A DNA stretch of 64,000 nucleotides from Kuschelorhynchus macadamiae. Taxonomy: Eukaryota; Arthropoda; Insecta; Coleoptera; Curculionidae. The notes beneath the pieces were generated by a model. The model was not told where the DNA came from, searched no databases, and saw only the letters and a list, made by a program, of their open reading frames with translations. Positions 30,434 to 43,138 of the stretch are shown piece by piece (within the stretch, counting starts at the first letter, position 1; each line of letters begins with the position of its first letter). The stretch spans positions 303,001 through 367,000 of the forward strand of contig JAUTXW010002366.1 of assembly GCA_030620095.1 (NCBI GenBank), written 5' to 3'. The translations under genes were made by a program, and so were the position numbers.

Positions 30434-31004
30434 AAATAATAAAAAATATTTAAGCTGTTTTTTTTTCTCCTCCATCATACGTACTCTGCACCACATAGGG
30501 CAACAATAGGCACGCCTTGACTTACATCAGATCTGTCAACGAATATCTACTATAGTAGAACGTAACCTCAAATATTTTTGCTAGAGAACGTAACCAAAAT
30601 TATTTACTATAGAACATAACCACAAATATAAATCATTCAATCAAAAGGTCAATGTACGCACACACAAACCAAGATGTGTCCAAACAAAAAAAATACTCTA
30701 AGGGGCACAGGGGGGCAACATCAACCTATAATAGATTGGTCAAAACAAATGGGGGCACTGGCGCCCCTCTACAAATAAAATCTAGTTAGACAAACTACCT
30801 TTTTGTTTTTTCTAACGAAAAGGTCCCAGTACGTCTTATTATCACGAGGGGCGCAGTCTTTACTAAAAATACGGGGCTCAGGGAGGCCCCCCCCTCTGGA
30901 GGATCGGACAACATAACCTCACAAAGGGCGCAGAACCCCGCAATCTATACTACTATCGTGTCAAAAGTAATTTCACTAGAGTTATTCAAAAACATGAATA
31001 TTCG
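30434..31004. repeat. non-coding; short tandem repeat and G-rich stretch
   Basis: Three units of CTATAG-AACRTAACCNCAAATATW lie at about 30548-30640. A G/C-rich segment with GGGGGCACTGGCGCCCCTC (30752-30770) and AGGCCCCCCCCTCTGG may be the decayed left part of the following hAT element; no gene. Confidence 0.4.
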
Positions 31005-32699
31005 AATCAGCATCTTCAAGCTGCACTAGTTCATCAGAATTAGTGCCAGTCAAATACAGTAGACGTTTTTTTAGAGAGTGAGCTTAATAATAAAATTGAT
31101 TTTTGGCGAAATGTTTTACATCGATTTATTAACATTATTAATACATTGGCATCTTGTAATTTGTCCTTAAGAGGGCATACCCAGCAGTCGGGTAATTTTT
31201 TATCAATAATAAAATTTTTAGCTGATTATGATCCAATTTTAAAAGATCTTGTGTCTAGACCTAAAAGTTCTATTAATTATTTAAGCCCTTAAATTCAAAA
31301 CGAGGTCAAAATCCGCAAGGCGCCCTTTTTTGCTATTATAATGGATACAACACAAGACATCAAAAATTGATCAGTTGTCGCAAGTAATACGCTATATCAA
31401 CAATGTGGACAATGAGAAAGGAATACCTGTAAAAATTGAAATTTGTAAGTCCTTCTTAGGATTCAAAGCAGTATCGGATCCAACAGCGCAGGGTTTGACT
31501 AATGAGATTTTACAAACTATTAAATCTATAGGAATAGATTTGGGTAAATGTAGGGGTCAAGGTTATGAACGGCGCAGCTGTTATGTCTGGCACTTATTCT
31601 GGTGTCCAAAAATTAATTAAAAATTATGCGCCGACAGCAGATTATATTCATTGCGCATCCCATTCACTAAATTTACTTCTCAATGATGCTGTAACCGAAG
31701 TTCCTGAAATATCAAAATTTTTTGATAACCTTGCCATCTGAAAACGTTAAAATATCATTAAAAAAGTTTGTCTAGCACGGTGGAGCTCTCGCAATGACAG
31801 TTTGTTTGCATTGAGAAGTAATTTTAGGAATGTCATGAAAGTACTGCATCAAATTAGTTTAATTTAAAAAAAAAATGGTGTGGAGAGGGAAGAGGCAAAA
31901 AACTTGATTAATATTTTATCTAATTTTGAATTTGTATGTTTTGTTGTGATGTTTTCAGATATATTTAAACCCATTAATCCTATTTCAAAGGCCTTATAGA
32001 GCTCTACAACAGACCTGCAACAAGCTAACACGATGTTAGAAAATATTTTAGAAGCCTTTAAACATATGAGATCTGCATCTTTTGACGAATTAAAAAAAAG
32101 TCTAAAGATCAGGGCAAAGAATGGGACTTAGCACCTCAATTTAAATTAAAAAGATTCAGAAAAGTTAAACGGTTCTATGACGAGTTAGCGGACGATCAAC
32201 GAATTACTGACTGCGAGACACATTTTAGAGTAAACATTTACAATCGAGCGTTGGATATATTTATAAGTCAATGTCAAAAACGATTCTCTGGAATAAATAG
32301 TTTACATAGCATTTTTCAGGTATTACTACCGAATAACATAATCCACTTAAGTGAAGAAAGTATAAAAACGATGCAAAGCAAATTAGTAATAAATATAATT
32401 GCGATATAAGCAGTGATCTAGGAGAGCAACTCTGCATTCTTAGACAGTGTCTTGGGTCAGAACTAAGACAAATATCGTCGATTAAAGAGCTTGTTGAGAT
32501 GATATTTAAATTCGATAGTTTGTCGTTCTCGTTTTCCGAGGTAATTACTGCTGCTTTAATTTATTTAACGTTGCCTGTAACCTCAGCACAAGCAGAACGA
32601 AGTTTTTCTAAACTAAAATTAATAAAAAACTATTTAAGAAGCACAAAGGCACAAGAGCGACTGGCCTCTCTAGCAACTATTTCAATTGAAAGGGAGTAA
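31005..32699 (+). pseudogene. hAT transposase remnant
   Basis: Broken frames encode in order: FWRNVLHRFINIINTLA and RGHTQQSGNFLSIIKFLADYDPIL (DUF4371 region), FFAIIMDTTQDI with the first catalytic Asp, QVIRYI-EICKSFLGF, LGKCRGQGYE, YIHCASHSLNLLLNDAV, and the hAT dimerisation domain at 32499-32699 (YLTLPVTSAQAERSFSKLKLIKNYLRST-QERL). At least five frame breaks. Non-functional. Confidence 0.85.
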
Positions 32700-32937
32700 G
32701 CCCAGTTGCTAAAATCATCGAATGAATGATTTGCAGGTGTTTCCTACAAAAAACTTTACTTTATAGCTATAGCCTATTTGAAAGTTTTATTGTGAACGAT
32801 TTTTTAAGATTTTTTTGCTACATAGTTCCAGTTCCCCCCAAATTTCGACACAACACACACCTTACCTTTTTCTGACTTTGAGGGGGCCCACCGACCAGAT
32901 CTTGATACCCTCCCACTCGGGTCTTGATACGCCACTG
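31005..32937 (+). mobile_element. decayed hAT transposon (ZMYM1-like)
   Basis: The coding remnants below plus a right end TCTTGATACGCCACTG at 32922-32937, which matches hAT-type tips (CAGTGGCGTA in reverse). No matching left tip was found, so the 5' end is lost or too diverged and the start given is the first recognisable coding. Confidence 0.7.
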
Positions 32938-33162
32938 AACAGCACACACAAAAAAGAGAAGTTTTAGAAATGATTTACATCCAAAAGAATTCACTCGCGA
33001 TAAATTCCAAAACAGATATTAAAAACTAAAGTAAAATTTACAATAACATTTTATAACAATTCTTGTCATTAAGAAAATTTTTAATTATGTTTTAATTAAC
33101 ATTAATAATAAAACAAATATATTAACAAAGTGCATTTATATAATAAAAAAAAAGTCTTTCCA

Positions 33163-33235
33163 ACATCGGGATTGGATCCGGAGACCTCCGGGACCCCAGA
33201 CAGTTGCGATGCCCTCTACGCTGCCATAGTCAGTA
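33163..33235 (-). repeat. possible tRNA-derived SINE relic
   Basis: On the minus strand a 73-base segment has a weak A-box-like TGGCAGCGTAGAGG and a B-box-like GGATCCAATCC with GGAGGTC before it, in tRNA-like order. Diverged; no cloverleaf was verified. Confidence 0.25.
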
Positions 33236-33332
33236 AAAAACTTTTGTTGAATATTATCATTGAAAACGATACATTTACGTTCTCCCTCGATGTAAGACCC
33301 CTCGTTTCATGTTTTGAACAATCCAGTATTAC

Positions 33333-33835
33333 ATGAAGTGCCGTTACATACCCAAAAACTAACTGTGTGGTGCGGTTTATGGCATGGCGGCATCATTGGA
33401 CCTTGCTTCTTTCGCGATGAAGGGGGAAGAGCCGTAACCGGGAATGGCGACCTTTACAGAGCTATGTTAGTCCTGTGGCCAGAACTTGAAAACATTAATA
33501 TTGATGAGATTTTGTTCCAACAAGATGGTGCTACATGCCAAACAGCTGATGCTACGCTCGACTTGCTGAGGGATAAGTTTGGTGAATGAATCATCTCACG
33601 ACGAGGATATAGTAATTGGCCTCCGCGGTCATGTGATTTGACTCCCCTCGATTATTTTCTTTGGGGACATCAAAGCACAAGCAGACGATCCTCAGACTTT
33701 GGATAATTTAGAAGCTTACATTCGCCAAGCGATAGCCGGCATATAGCCGCAAATGTTAGACAGAGTAATCAAAAATGGGAGCGATCGAGTGCATCTGTGC
33801 AGACAAAGCCGTGGTGGACATTTGAACGATATATA
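33333..33835 (+). pseudogene. mariner/Tc1-type transposase fragment
   Basis: Encodes KLTVWCGLWHGGIIGPCFF, then FQQDGATCQTA with the second catalytic Asp, and after one in-frame TGA NWPPRSCDLTPLDYFLWG. Counting across the stop gives 41 residues between the second and third Asp (DD41D). The N-terminal half is absent and the C-terminal part is frameshifted (GGHLNDI at the end). Confidence 0.8.
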
Positions 33836-34590
33836 AGCTTCAAACTAAAACCAAAGTGACATATCAAACCATTGTTGTTTTATTGGAAATACAAATCCTA
33901 ACACTAAAGTATTTTCTTGAAAAATGAATAAAATTTGCGTTATCAAAAATTTAGTCTGTTTTAAAAATTCATTTTTAAAATTATTTGGATAATAACATTT
34001 TTGTACTTTTATGATCCTTATTTAAAAAAAATGTATTTTTGATCGCGAAAATCTTAATAATTCTTCAAGCAAAAACTGTTATGAACAATAACTTTTTCTT
34101 ATATCTTACACTTGTTGGCTTATTTGTCCTGTTGTAAATCCCACCTAAGGGACATACTGTTAAACTAGAAAAGCCTTTGGTATTTCCATGTACGCATCTT
34201 ATATAAAACCAAAAAAAAACCAATACAAGAAAAAACTTTCCAGTTTATTTTTACAAGTATTATTCAAACAACGCGTATACTTTATCTACCACTATTCAAT
34301 TTTTGTTTCCAATGTCCGAATTTATTTATTAAACACAATAATTATCATTACACATGCTGTAAAACTGGGAAATTATTGAAAACGAAAAAATATATTTTTT
34401 GTCAAAAATATTCACTTTAGTTTCCATATTATATACTACGAAAGTTTATAATACATCTATTTGTTTTACTTTTGTATAATAATACATGAGTAATGTAATA
34501 AAACACTGTTGTACTGTATTGGTATTTGTTCTAATATTGTTGGTCTATAATTATTAGATCAAGGGTGCTCTTTTTGATTATGGCCCGTAG
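33836..34590. other. non-coding stretch
   Basis: AT-rich; no gene or clear repeat seen. Confidence 0.4.
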
Positions 34591-34594
34591 AACG

Positions 34595-34745
34595 AGTGCC
34601 ATTACTAGCCAATACTTTAGGAAATCGGATTTTCTAGCCCGCGTGCCATTACCACATACACTGCTAGCATAAGTGCCGTCACTAGCCACGACTTCGGAAA
34701 ATCCGATTTTCTAGCACACGAGCTGTTACTGTATATGCGTGCGGG
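34595..34745 (+). repeat. two-copy tandem repeat
   Basis: Two copies of a roughly 75-80-base unit: AGTGCCATTACTAGCC then ATCGGATTTTCTAGC at 34599-34640, and AGTGCCGTCACTAGCC then ATCCGATTTTCTAGC at 34671-34718. A third half unit (CGTGCCATTAC) is at 34643. No coding seen. Confidence 0.7.
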
Positions 34746-34899
34746 TACTTTCAATAATTCTTCTCTTTATAGCATCGCGAGAAAAAGGCTGTTTTTGCAA
34801 CAAAACGAAAAAAAGGCTATTTTTTGCACATAAATGTTCATAAAAAATGAATAAATAACAATTAACAAGTATAAAACATATCAGCATTCACCTACAAAA

Positions 34900-35220
34900 T
34901 ATTGTTCAAATGATGCAACAATTGGTTTCCAGGTAGTATCTTTGTTATGAAAAAATCTCTATTGATTGACCTAAGCTGACGCTCTCGACGGTACGAGGCA
35001 AGATTGGCCCCAAAACGAGAAAGTCTTTTCGACTAATACGCTTTTTGCATCAAAGACAAAGTATGGGATAAGTCAGTAATAAGTAAGGTGTTTTTTTTAT
35101 CTCCGTTATTAATTACCTGTTTTGTCCCTTTCTTGCACCAAAGGTAGCCAGTATTTTCGAAATGTCCTAGCCAACTCAGCCGTAATTTACCCAAATTCTG
35201 TGTAATCATCCGGGCTTTGT
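34900..35220 (-). pseudogene. possible coding remnant, minus strand
   Basis: In one minus-strand frame a run of protein-like sequence (ARMITQNLGKLRLSWLGHF, then after one stop KRLSRFGANLASYRRERQLR) spans the interval. It resembles TE-derived zinc-finger proteins, but I cannot name it. Confidence 0.25.
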
Positions 35221-35229
35221 ATAGGTACC

Positions 35230-36655
35230 GAAATGCCTCAACGGTGTGCGTCTCTGGTGGTATTCAATGAGAATTGTATTATTATGAAGTTTTTTCGTGT
35301 GTCTGGGGGGATGATCAAGCCCCTTTATCCTCTCTCTTTCATATGTAAAAAAACTCGATTTTGTTTGTACATATGGCATTATTTACACATCTCGGATAAT
35401 TATTTTTCGTTGTTTAAAATTCTACTCTATTTGACAGTCAAATGGTACAAATTGATATTTGAACTATAGTCGCCTATAGGGTCCTATAATTTTTTTTTGT
35501 GAAATATATTTTCATATTGATTTTTTTCTCTTTGAGTCTAGCGGCATTAAACTGTTCTCTTTTTCTAGATGCTAGGTATTTAAAATACTTACCCTTAAAC
35601 GATGTCTTTCAAAATGTAATGTGGACATTGGACGACGAGAGTCAACAGCGAAGACCTAGGGGAGTACCTGGGCAAGTCACAGGCAAAGACCTCCTAATAG
35701 TTGGGGGCATTTGAGAAGGGAATTTCCAGATTCCATTAGTTGTTACTGAGTGCACTTGGCACTGAAAGTGTTTAATGAAAACTTGAGTTTCATCGTGTTA
35801 TTGTCTTACAGAAGTTAGGATTGGCTGTCGAACTCCTGGAATAAACTGTATTAGGATATGGTTGCAGTGTGGGTCTCTTCAATAAAAGAACCCTAGATAT
35901 GACAGCAGGTTATAAAAAAAATATAAAAAGGCCGCGACCGTGCTAATTTACGGCAGAACTTACTCAGGTCACGGTGCTGCAACATCGTGTAGGCTCAAGA
36001 ACAGAGTACTACGTAGGAAGCTGAAAATAAAACCAACATCCAGTTTTCCATCACGTCTGTTTTTCATTCACATCAGAGTCCTAAGAAGATCTCTCCAGGT
36101 GCAAGGGTGAACCCCCTTCTCAACACCAGCGTTGCCGCAGGGAGGACGTCCTGCAATCGGCCTGGACAAAAAAGAAGAAACTTTAGTTAATATTGTATGA
36201 GCAACAGTGGCAAATAATTGCCGCTCTTCCTTAGGGAAATTACTGTTTTATTTTTATTTATTAACGGACAGTGGATAGTGAGAATACCGCAGTTCAGGTG
36301 ATGCCGGGCCGTCGCACATTGGGGCAAGAGAACCTAAAGCCCGGAATTTAATAAAAAAAATCAAGTTGGCCATGATCACACATACATCATATATTTTTAA
36401 ACAAAACATACTAAAGTACAAATGTCTCCCACTTTCGAATGTTTGTGATAATTTTTCAAATTGCAACAGCTTTAATAAAAATATGCCTCTATGACAGTGC
36501 ATGTTTAAACCAGCGAGAGATAGGAATTGTGTATAGTTTCTTACAAACAAATAATTTGCATGAAATTACTTACTATAACCTAAATTAATTTTGACCTTGG
36601 CAGAAGCTTCGTATATAAAATATTATAAATAATATTTAGCATGTTATGCGTTAAC
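35230..36655. other. no recognised gene
   Basis: Mixed composition with a GC-richer part at 35930-36170 (palindromic GGAGGACGTCCTGC at 36141-36154) and 36255-36340. Short ORFs here have no recognisable motif. Probably more element debris. Confidence 0.35.
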
Positions 36656-37157
36656 GACCAAAGAGTTCGTAGCAAGGAAGATTTTCCCCTGCTAGCGATG
36701 AATCGACCCCCTCGCCAAACCAGGAGAGGGCCGTCGAAGAAACATTCACTAGGCCACGCCCTGAGGCTTACATCATCCCTCAGAAAAGACCCGACCTGAG
36801 TAAGTCGGTGTCCTCAGCATTAAAATTGGACACAAACCCGTCCGTGGGGAGGTGGTGACTGACCACCCCCTCTGGGAATATCACAGGCCCGGACGTCGGG
36901 GTCGACCTGTGAGAAGGTCTCAAGCCGGGAACTGAACAGGCTGGATGCTTTTGGCGAGAACAACGCCGTCTTATACTCCCCAGGACACGCTACCAATTAT
37001 GAACCCTACGTACCATACCTAAAGCCCGTGTCTAGAGTAATGGACATTAACCGCACCCCCTCTCCTGATACCACAGGAGGGACACAGAACTCGTAGGTAT
37101 GGGACTAAGGAGCCCTTCAATCAGTGGGATGGTTTTGTTCGGGAATATCGACTCCCA
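36656..37157. other. GC-rich block of unknown nature
   Basis: About 500 bases far richer in G+C than its surroundings, with repeated ACCCCCTCT and CCACAGGAGG / TCACAGGCCC motifs. One frame is open for about 60 codons from 36699 (STPSPNQERAVEETFTRPRP) but is then stopped. It directly abuts the Mutator-like element target site. Confidence 0.35.
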
Positions 37158-37560
37158 AACGGGGAGGCGTATTGGCATTTTATACTATTATTCAGAGCAA
37201 TATTGCACTGGCTTATTGACAAATGTAGGAATCTCTCACAATTATTCAGAATCTTATATTTTCGTTATAAAAGATTAATGACTATCTAAGCTACAATTAA
37301 CTAGTATATAAACGCTGTAATTTATATTTCTTTGTTTTTAGCTTTAAACATTTTGAATTTGAAAACTTACTTTCAATAATCGATATAAAATATCGAGTAT
37401 CGGAACAAAAAAATCTATACACAAGATCGATGTGAATCGCCCAACACTATTAGGCACGCGACGCGCCATAAAAAGTTGGTTATGTTTTTCATTTATTTTC
37501 AAATTCGAATAATGTTACTGTATAGATAGGTGGTACACGCATTAATTGATAAATAATATG

Positions 37561-37953
37561 ACGAATTACAAGGTGATTTTAGTGGAAATGTGCAATGAGG
37601 AAACCTCTTCAATCATCGAATATCTAGAGTTAATAAACGACGGTTTCAAAGCAAAAATTCGATTAAAAGAGTGATGACGAGGATCACAGTGCTGGTGTGA
37701 CAGGTGGTTAGCTAATTTCAGCAATAAGACGAGCACTAACCGGATTGTGCGTTACACATATCCTTCTGCCAAAAGATACGCATACAGAAAAGTTTTTACT
37801 TGCCAACATAACACGTTTAATAAAGTCAAAACCACAAAACGGGAAGATACTGGAATAAGAGATAAGAAGTGTAATGCTGCAGTCGACTTTTTGGTAAAAA
37901 TAGTAAACAGAAACACAATCAAAAACGATATATATTTAAGAAATAGGATATAG
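37561..37953 (+). pseudogene. MULE N-terminal zinc-binding region
   Basis: After a short ATG frame (37558-37674) an overlapping frame encodes RWLANFSNKTSTNRIVRYTYPSAKRYAYRKVFTCQHNTF and KKCNAAVDFLVKIVNRNT, a FLYWCH/WRKY-like Cys-His arrangement seen at the start of MULE transposases. It stops at 37951. Confidence 0.55.
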
Positions 37954-38388
37954 CGGTTGTATTATGGTCAGTCTGACTATACAATCTCAATCACGAAATA
38001 AAAGAATTTTTGAAAGCAAAATCAACAGATTACCATTTTTTAACTTTTTTAAGACACAAAAATTGTTGGATAAACCTTTTTTCTCAATGTATTAGTAAAA
38101 AACACTGAAAAATTATCGCAAATACAAATTACAATTTGGTTGATAACGTGACCATATTTTGAATTTTGTTACGCTAGGAGTTGAAATAGAAAAAGGGATG
38201 TTGCCAAATTTAGTTTTTGTTGGGATTTTTTAAATTTGCATGAGTTACAATATAGTAAAAATAAAACAGTTTTATTATTTTGAATTTATGTTTAGAAAAG
38301 TTAATTTATTGTGGCCTTCAGCTTGCTCGCAATATATCAGAGTGTTTTCGCATCGTATTTTCTAAACAATCGATATTTTAGATTACAT

Positions 38389-38632
38389 TTCAACATTCTC
38401 ATCGAGTATTCATTGCTCAAGCCTTCAGTTATTTGAGAAGTCACCAGATGTACGTGAAACATTCCTTTGCTACTTCAATGAAGGTATGACAAACGCTACA
38501 GCAAGAAACTATCACGAGATGATGTTGGAGACTTGTTATGAAGCAGTGAGTACTGAACTGCCGTTAGTATTAGCTAATGCCCAACTATATCCTACAGATC
38601 GCCAAGTTAAGCATTTGTATGAAAAGTGGAGG
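38389..38632 (+). pseudogene. MULE transposase exon
   Basis: An open frame encodes FNEGMTNATARNYHEMMLETCYE and LANAQLYPTDRQVKHLYEKWR, then a GTGAGT donor at 38633. This matches the segment before the DDE core in insect MULE proteins. Confidence 0.6.
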
Positions 38633-39309
38633 TGAGTCTTTTTTACCACATTTTTATTTACTCGTTTTCTTGTCTCTCTGTATGTCTATTAGGGCCAAAT
38701 TTGGCATTCGATTTTAAGCTAATTTCTAGATGAGATAGAGACTTGTAACCTTTACGTTTTTTTTGCTTGTTAATCTAAAAATTATTCAATTTGAACAATT
38801 CGATCGATCATAAATTTATGATATTGTAGATAAATATTGATAATTGGTAACCTATCATTTAAAAATGTCACGACCTCAAGATGATTATTTAAATAAAAAT
38901 AGATTTTCAATATAGGTACCACGCTTTTAAAACGGACAAAAAAGTGCAAAACAATTTCAGTCTCAGATATTAATCTTAAAAATTTGTGATTATAAAATTT
39001 TAGTTCCCATGGAAATACCTGTAAGATTAAAAATGAAACACCTTGTGCACATGCAATAGAAATAAAAAAGGAGTGTAGCTATTGTTGAGAAATCTCATGC
39101 AACAGTTCATATAATTTGAATTGCAATAAAATCGTTAGTAACTTAGGTAAACTTACTACTCATGCATCATTTGTCTTTTACATGCGCCCCACGTTTTCAT
39201 TTTAAATCTTGGGGCTAGCAGGTTCTTCAATAGAAAGAGTAAGAGCATATTGAAAGCTAATTAATCTTTCGCGTATTGTTTTCTTTTTACCTGAATGAAT
39301 ACCCAGTTC

Positions 39310-39565
39310 GGAAGTAGAAACAAATCATCAGTCTTGAAGGTCTTGGAGGAAAAAGCTGACTTACCAGAAAAAGGAAATAAAAATAATAATAAAAAGAAAT
39401 TCACTTATTGTGGTAATGCGAACTCCAATAATGCTGCGAGCTCACCAAGAACATTTTGCTAAAGAAATAGTGTTTGTTGACTCCAGTGGTTCTTGTGACC
39501 AAACGAATACATGCATCACGGTTATGTTTTGCGTTTCCAAAATTGGTGCATACCCTTAGCCTGTA
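39310..39565 (+). pseudogene. MULE catalytic core fragment
   Basis: Frames encode VLKVLEEKADL, then RTPIMLRAHQEHFAKEIVFVDSSGSCDQTNTCITVMF and IGAYPLA. This is the first catalytic block of MULE transposases (KEIVFVDST-SCD); the first catalytic Asp is intact. Sequence after 39565 is not recognisable, so the rest of the core is deleted or decayed. Confidence 0.65.
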
Positions 39566-41990
39566 TACTGCCGTGCTAAGCCTAACCCACGTATTTGAAA
39601 AAAAAATTGAAAAATGAGATTTTTTGCTTTAGCATATTAAAATATTGTAAATTTCAAAATTGTCTACGTTAAATTACCATATCTGAACCAGAAATATATA
39701 AAATCGAATAATATTAAAACCGTATTTGAAAATAACTCGACCTACTAAAGCTAAACCCAGTATTTTCGGTTTATTAAGCACTCTCCCCGTATTTTCAATC
39801 AGATACGGGTATTTTGCCTTGCAACTTTCAAATACGTGCTTGACGCGCGTTTTTTTTAGTTTGTTGATAACTTTCATTCGTCGTGGTGTTATTCTAAAAT
39901 ATTGCAAGAAATATTATTTTAGAGTAAATTAAATTGTAGAATTTAAGTTATTATAAAAAAATTAGTTCGTAGAGTACCGGGAGTAAAGGAAAGACATTAG
40001 TTTCCCTGGCTACCACCTCAAAAGTGCTTCCAGTGTTTTCAGAGGATGAGTTTTTCTTGGGTAACCTAGATTTAAGTTATAATAATGCTCTAAATAACGT
40101 TAATAATAATAGTGATGCAAAATTTATAAAAATTATCCAGAGTTGCGTTATAAATAGTCAATCACAACTGAATAATATTACATGCTTGGACTGGAGGTGT
40201 TATTAATAGTAAGTAAAAATGTGGTTTTTAAGTCTTTTTACTTTTATTATTGTTACGTTTACAGTTATAACTTAGTACATATATGGTGTAAATGATGATT
40301 ATCAACTGAAAGATATATCAAATAATAAAGTTTACCAAAAATCTCTAAACGTGAAAGATATTATTGGCTCTGGTAACTGACTGAATGTCAATTAATATTA
40401 TCTAACAAATTTGGCTTTTTAGCTTGTTACTCTTAATCTATCAAACTAAAATGTTTTTGACGAAGCGACGTTGCCACATATACAGACAAGTAGAATTACC
40501 ATTGACATTTAAAATTAGACACGCTGTATATTATTGTATTTCTGGATTCTACGAAAAATACTAACGATATTTTATGTAGCATATTTTATGACTAAACTCA
40601 ACTATTTTGAAATATTGACGTTTGAAAAACCTAATTTTAGGAGCAGATCACCAAGAATCTGAAAATGGGGATTACGTATTGACAAATGCATCCAATAATG
40701 TACTAACTGAACAATCCATGGAAATTACAAACATCATTATTGAATCTAGTAATAATAATTTGTTATGAAAAAAATATTTGGGAGTAACTCTCATTGTCCT
40801 AATTTTTTTTTCAGATTTGGAGTTAGAAGGTTTTCGGAATTCCTTGGAAAAATAGTTAATGAAAAGAAAAGCAAAAAGGCGATTACAACAGACATACACA
40901 ATATTAATATTAAAGATATCTCAAATAGGAAAATGAAATTTAATAAGACTGAGAGTATGTAGGACGACAGAAGTATCAATAATGATCATGATGAGAAGGA
41001 AAACAAACAAATGAAAATTAAACCAACTACAGAAATGGAAGAGAATGAGACTGATGTTATTGACTTGAAAATTAATTTGTTAATTAATTAATTAATTAAT
41101 TAAATTGAAGCACCTGAGGAAACAATAGGTAGGATAATTGCTAATAAATATATGATTTTTACAAAGTCAACAAAAATATTACTTCCACATCTCCAAGAGA
41201 AGGGAAAGTGTAGTACCGGCAAAATATTTCCAAAAAATTTTTCTGCTTAATTACCTTAAAATAGCTCAAAATGTGTAAAAAACATAATTTCGGGAAAAAG
41301 AATTCTGTCTCGGTCTGTTAGTTTCCTGGTTAACATTTGAATGAATTGAACTATTGACTTTAAATTTAGTACACAGGTAGTAATCCATGAGAATGATGGT
41401 TCGGATTGTTATTGGGTTAAATTGAAAAGGGTATGAAATAATGGGCTAATTGGTAAAATATAACAATTTTTCATTAGAAATTGAGTAATGTAGTAAAAAT
41501 GGCTTTTCATTGGTTTTTGTATATGATTTAGAATAGAATTAAAACACCTATTTTATATTTTGGTGAAAAGTAGGGCGTAAGGATAAAAAGTGCAGGGGGG
41601 GGGAAATTAAAATGTATTTAAAAAATCGAGTAATATTTCTATTTATGGGTTTCTGGGCATAAATGGTAAGGTAAAAAGGGGAAGGGTGAAAATGTATTAA
41701 AAATATCAAGTAATATATAGTGTTATACGTTCCTAATTTAAGAATATATTTGATATTTTACAACAAAAATTATATTGAAGGTAGAAAGGGATAAAATTAA
41801 AATGTTATTTAAAAACTTGAGTAATTTTTGGCGGTTTTTTTTATTGTAAATTGTATTTTTAGATCCATATGAAATAGTAGAGACTCACACAAAAAAAATG
41901 GGAAAACAGAAAAAGAAATAAATATAAATATTCAAAAAATGTAAGACTCGAAATGAAGCTTTTGCTTCATTTGAACAGGAGTTTACTACA
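39566..41990. other. MULE interior without recognised coding
   Basis: About 2.4 kb of AT-rich sequence. Low-complexity Asn/Lys-rich open stretches at 40024-40206 and 40641-41090 (EGFRNSLEKIVNEKKSKK) might be exons of an accessory gene, but I cannot support it. A TTAA tetranucleotide microsatellite lies at about 41079-41104. Confidence 0.35.
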
Positions 41991-41994
41991 TAAG

Positions 41995-42745
41995 GTTAAA
42001 CCAGATTGCATAGTCATCGTCCAAAAAAACGGTAAAACTTTTTTGTGAAAAATTTACTGAACATTCTTACTATGTAACAAGTGGTGATGACACAAAACTG
42101 TTATATACTGTAGACACCGCTATTGAAACTTGCGACTGTCCTTTTGGTATGGGCGGCAGATTTTGCAAACACCTTTGCGCTGTTCAACAACAATTTGGAG
42201 TGTTTCTCTCTAACGTTCCTTTACTTACTGCAGCCGATAAGAAAATGTTAGCTCAACTAGCTTTAGGCCAGGAAGCTTCGACAGACTTTTTTGGGAATAT
42301 GGACCAGGTTCATTCGGAAGAAATTCTCGATAGCACATACTTTAACGCAAATCAAGAAGGATCTAACGGAATGAAACAAATATCTGAACCCGTTTCAGCC
42401 CCAGAAAAAATAAATTGAAAAGCTACTGAAAAACACTTTTCTGCAATCGAAAACTTAAAACAAAATTTTGAAAGGTTGTTGGAAATGACATTTGTCAATT
42501 GTATTATTAAGGCTAATCCTGAATTGGGCAAAATTAAAACTCCAACGCAGCTGGCAACTTTATTTTTCAATTTAAGGAAAAGGCGCAATTCAAAGCAAAC
42601 AGGAGTACAACCTACTTCAATTAGTAGAAGACGAATCAGACATGGCCTCTCCTCTGGAAAGAAACGTCTTCAATCAGACAGACCTTCCAACATAGAGATG
42701 AGGAAATCATTCAAGCGAAAACATAATTTGGCAGACAATCATTAA
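41995..42745 (+). pseudogene. MULE C-terminus with SWIM zinc finger
   Basis: The SWIM motif is clear: C-x-C (TCDCPF) then C-x-H (FCKHLCAV) at about 42128-42172. After it comes a charged C-terminal region. One frame runs from before 42128 to TAA at 42745 and is interrupted only by TGA at 42416-42418, so a single nonsense mutation separates the two halves. The Lys/Arg-rich tail (RRRIRHGLSSGKKR) may be a nuclear signal. Confidence 0.75.
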
Positions 42746-43138
42746 TTATAATATAGTGCGTTAGTTGCTTGTTTCATTTATATTTAAAAACATTAATATT
42801 ACTAAGTGTGGGATGTGGAGTATGTTGAATTAAAATCGCAATCTGTAATTAAATGACAATGAAAAAAATAAAAATAAAATGTTTAATTATTTTTTAACAT
42901 TGTAGAATTGTTACAAATTCCTCTTAGCACCTAAGTCGCAGTATAAATCGGAGTAAAAGAACGGGCGTAATCTTCAAACCCTTTGGACAGTGTTTTAGAC
43001 CGCGAAAACATAGCAATGCTTTGAATTGCAGTACACTTTGTCTTATGAAATTGCGCATAACATGAAGTCATAGTGTACTATGATTCAGAGCAATATTGCT
43101 CTGAATAATAGTATAGAATGCCAATACGCAACCGGGAG

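Larger units (their letters stand above)
37167..43129 (+). mobile_element. Mutator-like element (MULE)
   Basis: Terminal inverted repeats GCGTATTGGCATT... at 37167-37206 and 43090-43129 match at 39 of 40 bases. Flanks AACGGGGAG (37158-37166) and AACCGGGAG (43130-43138) fit a 9-base target duplication with one change. The right TIR runs into a perfect 24-base palindrome (43083-43106). Coding remnants inside are MULE-type: N-terminal domains, the first catalytic Asp block and a SWIM zinc finger. Confidence 0.88.

Noticed and set aside
36254..36550. 98-codon minus ORF
   Set aside because: The last 25 codons look like a repeat-derived tail, but there is no motif and the rest reads as AT-rich noise.
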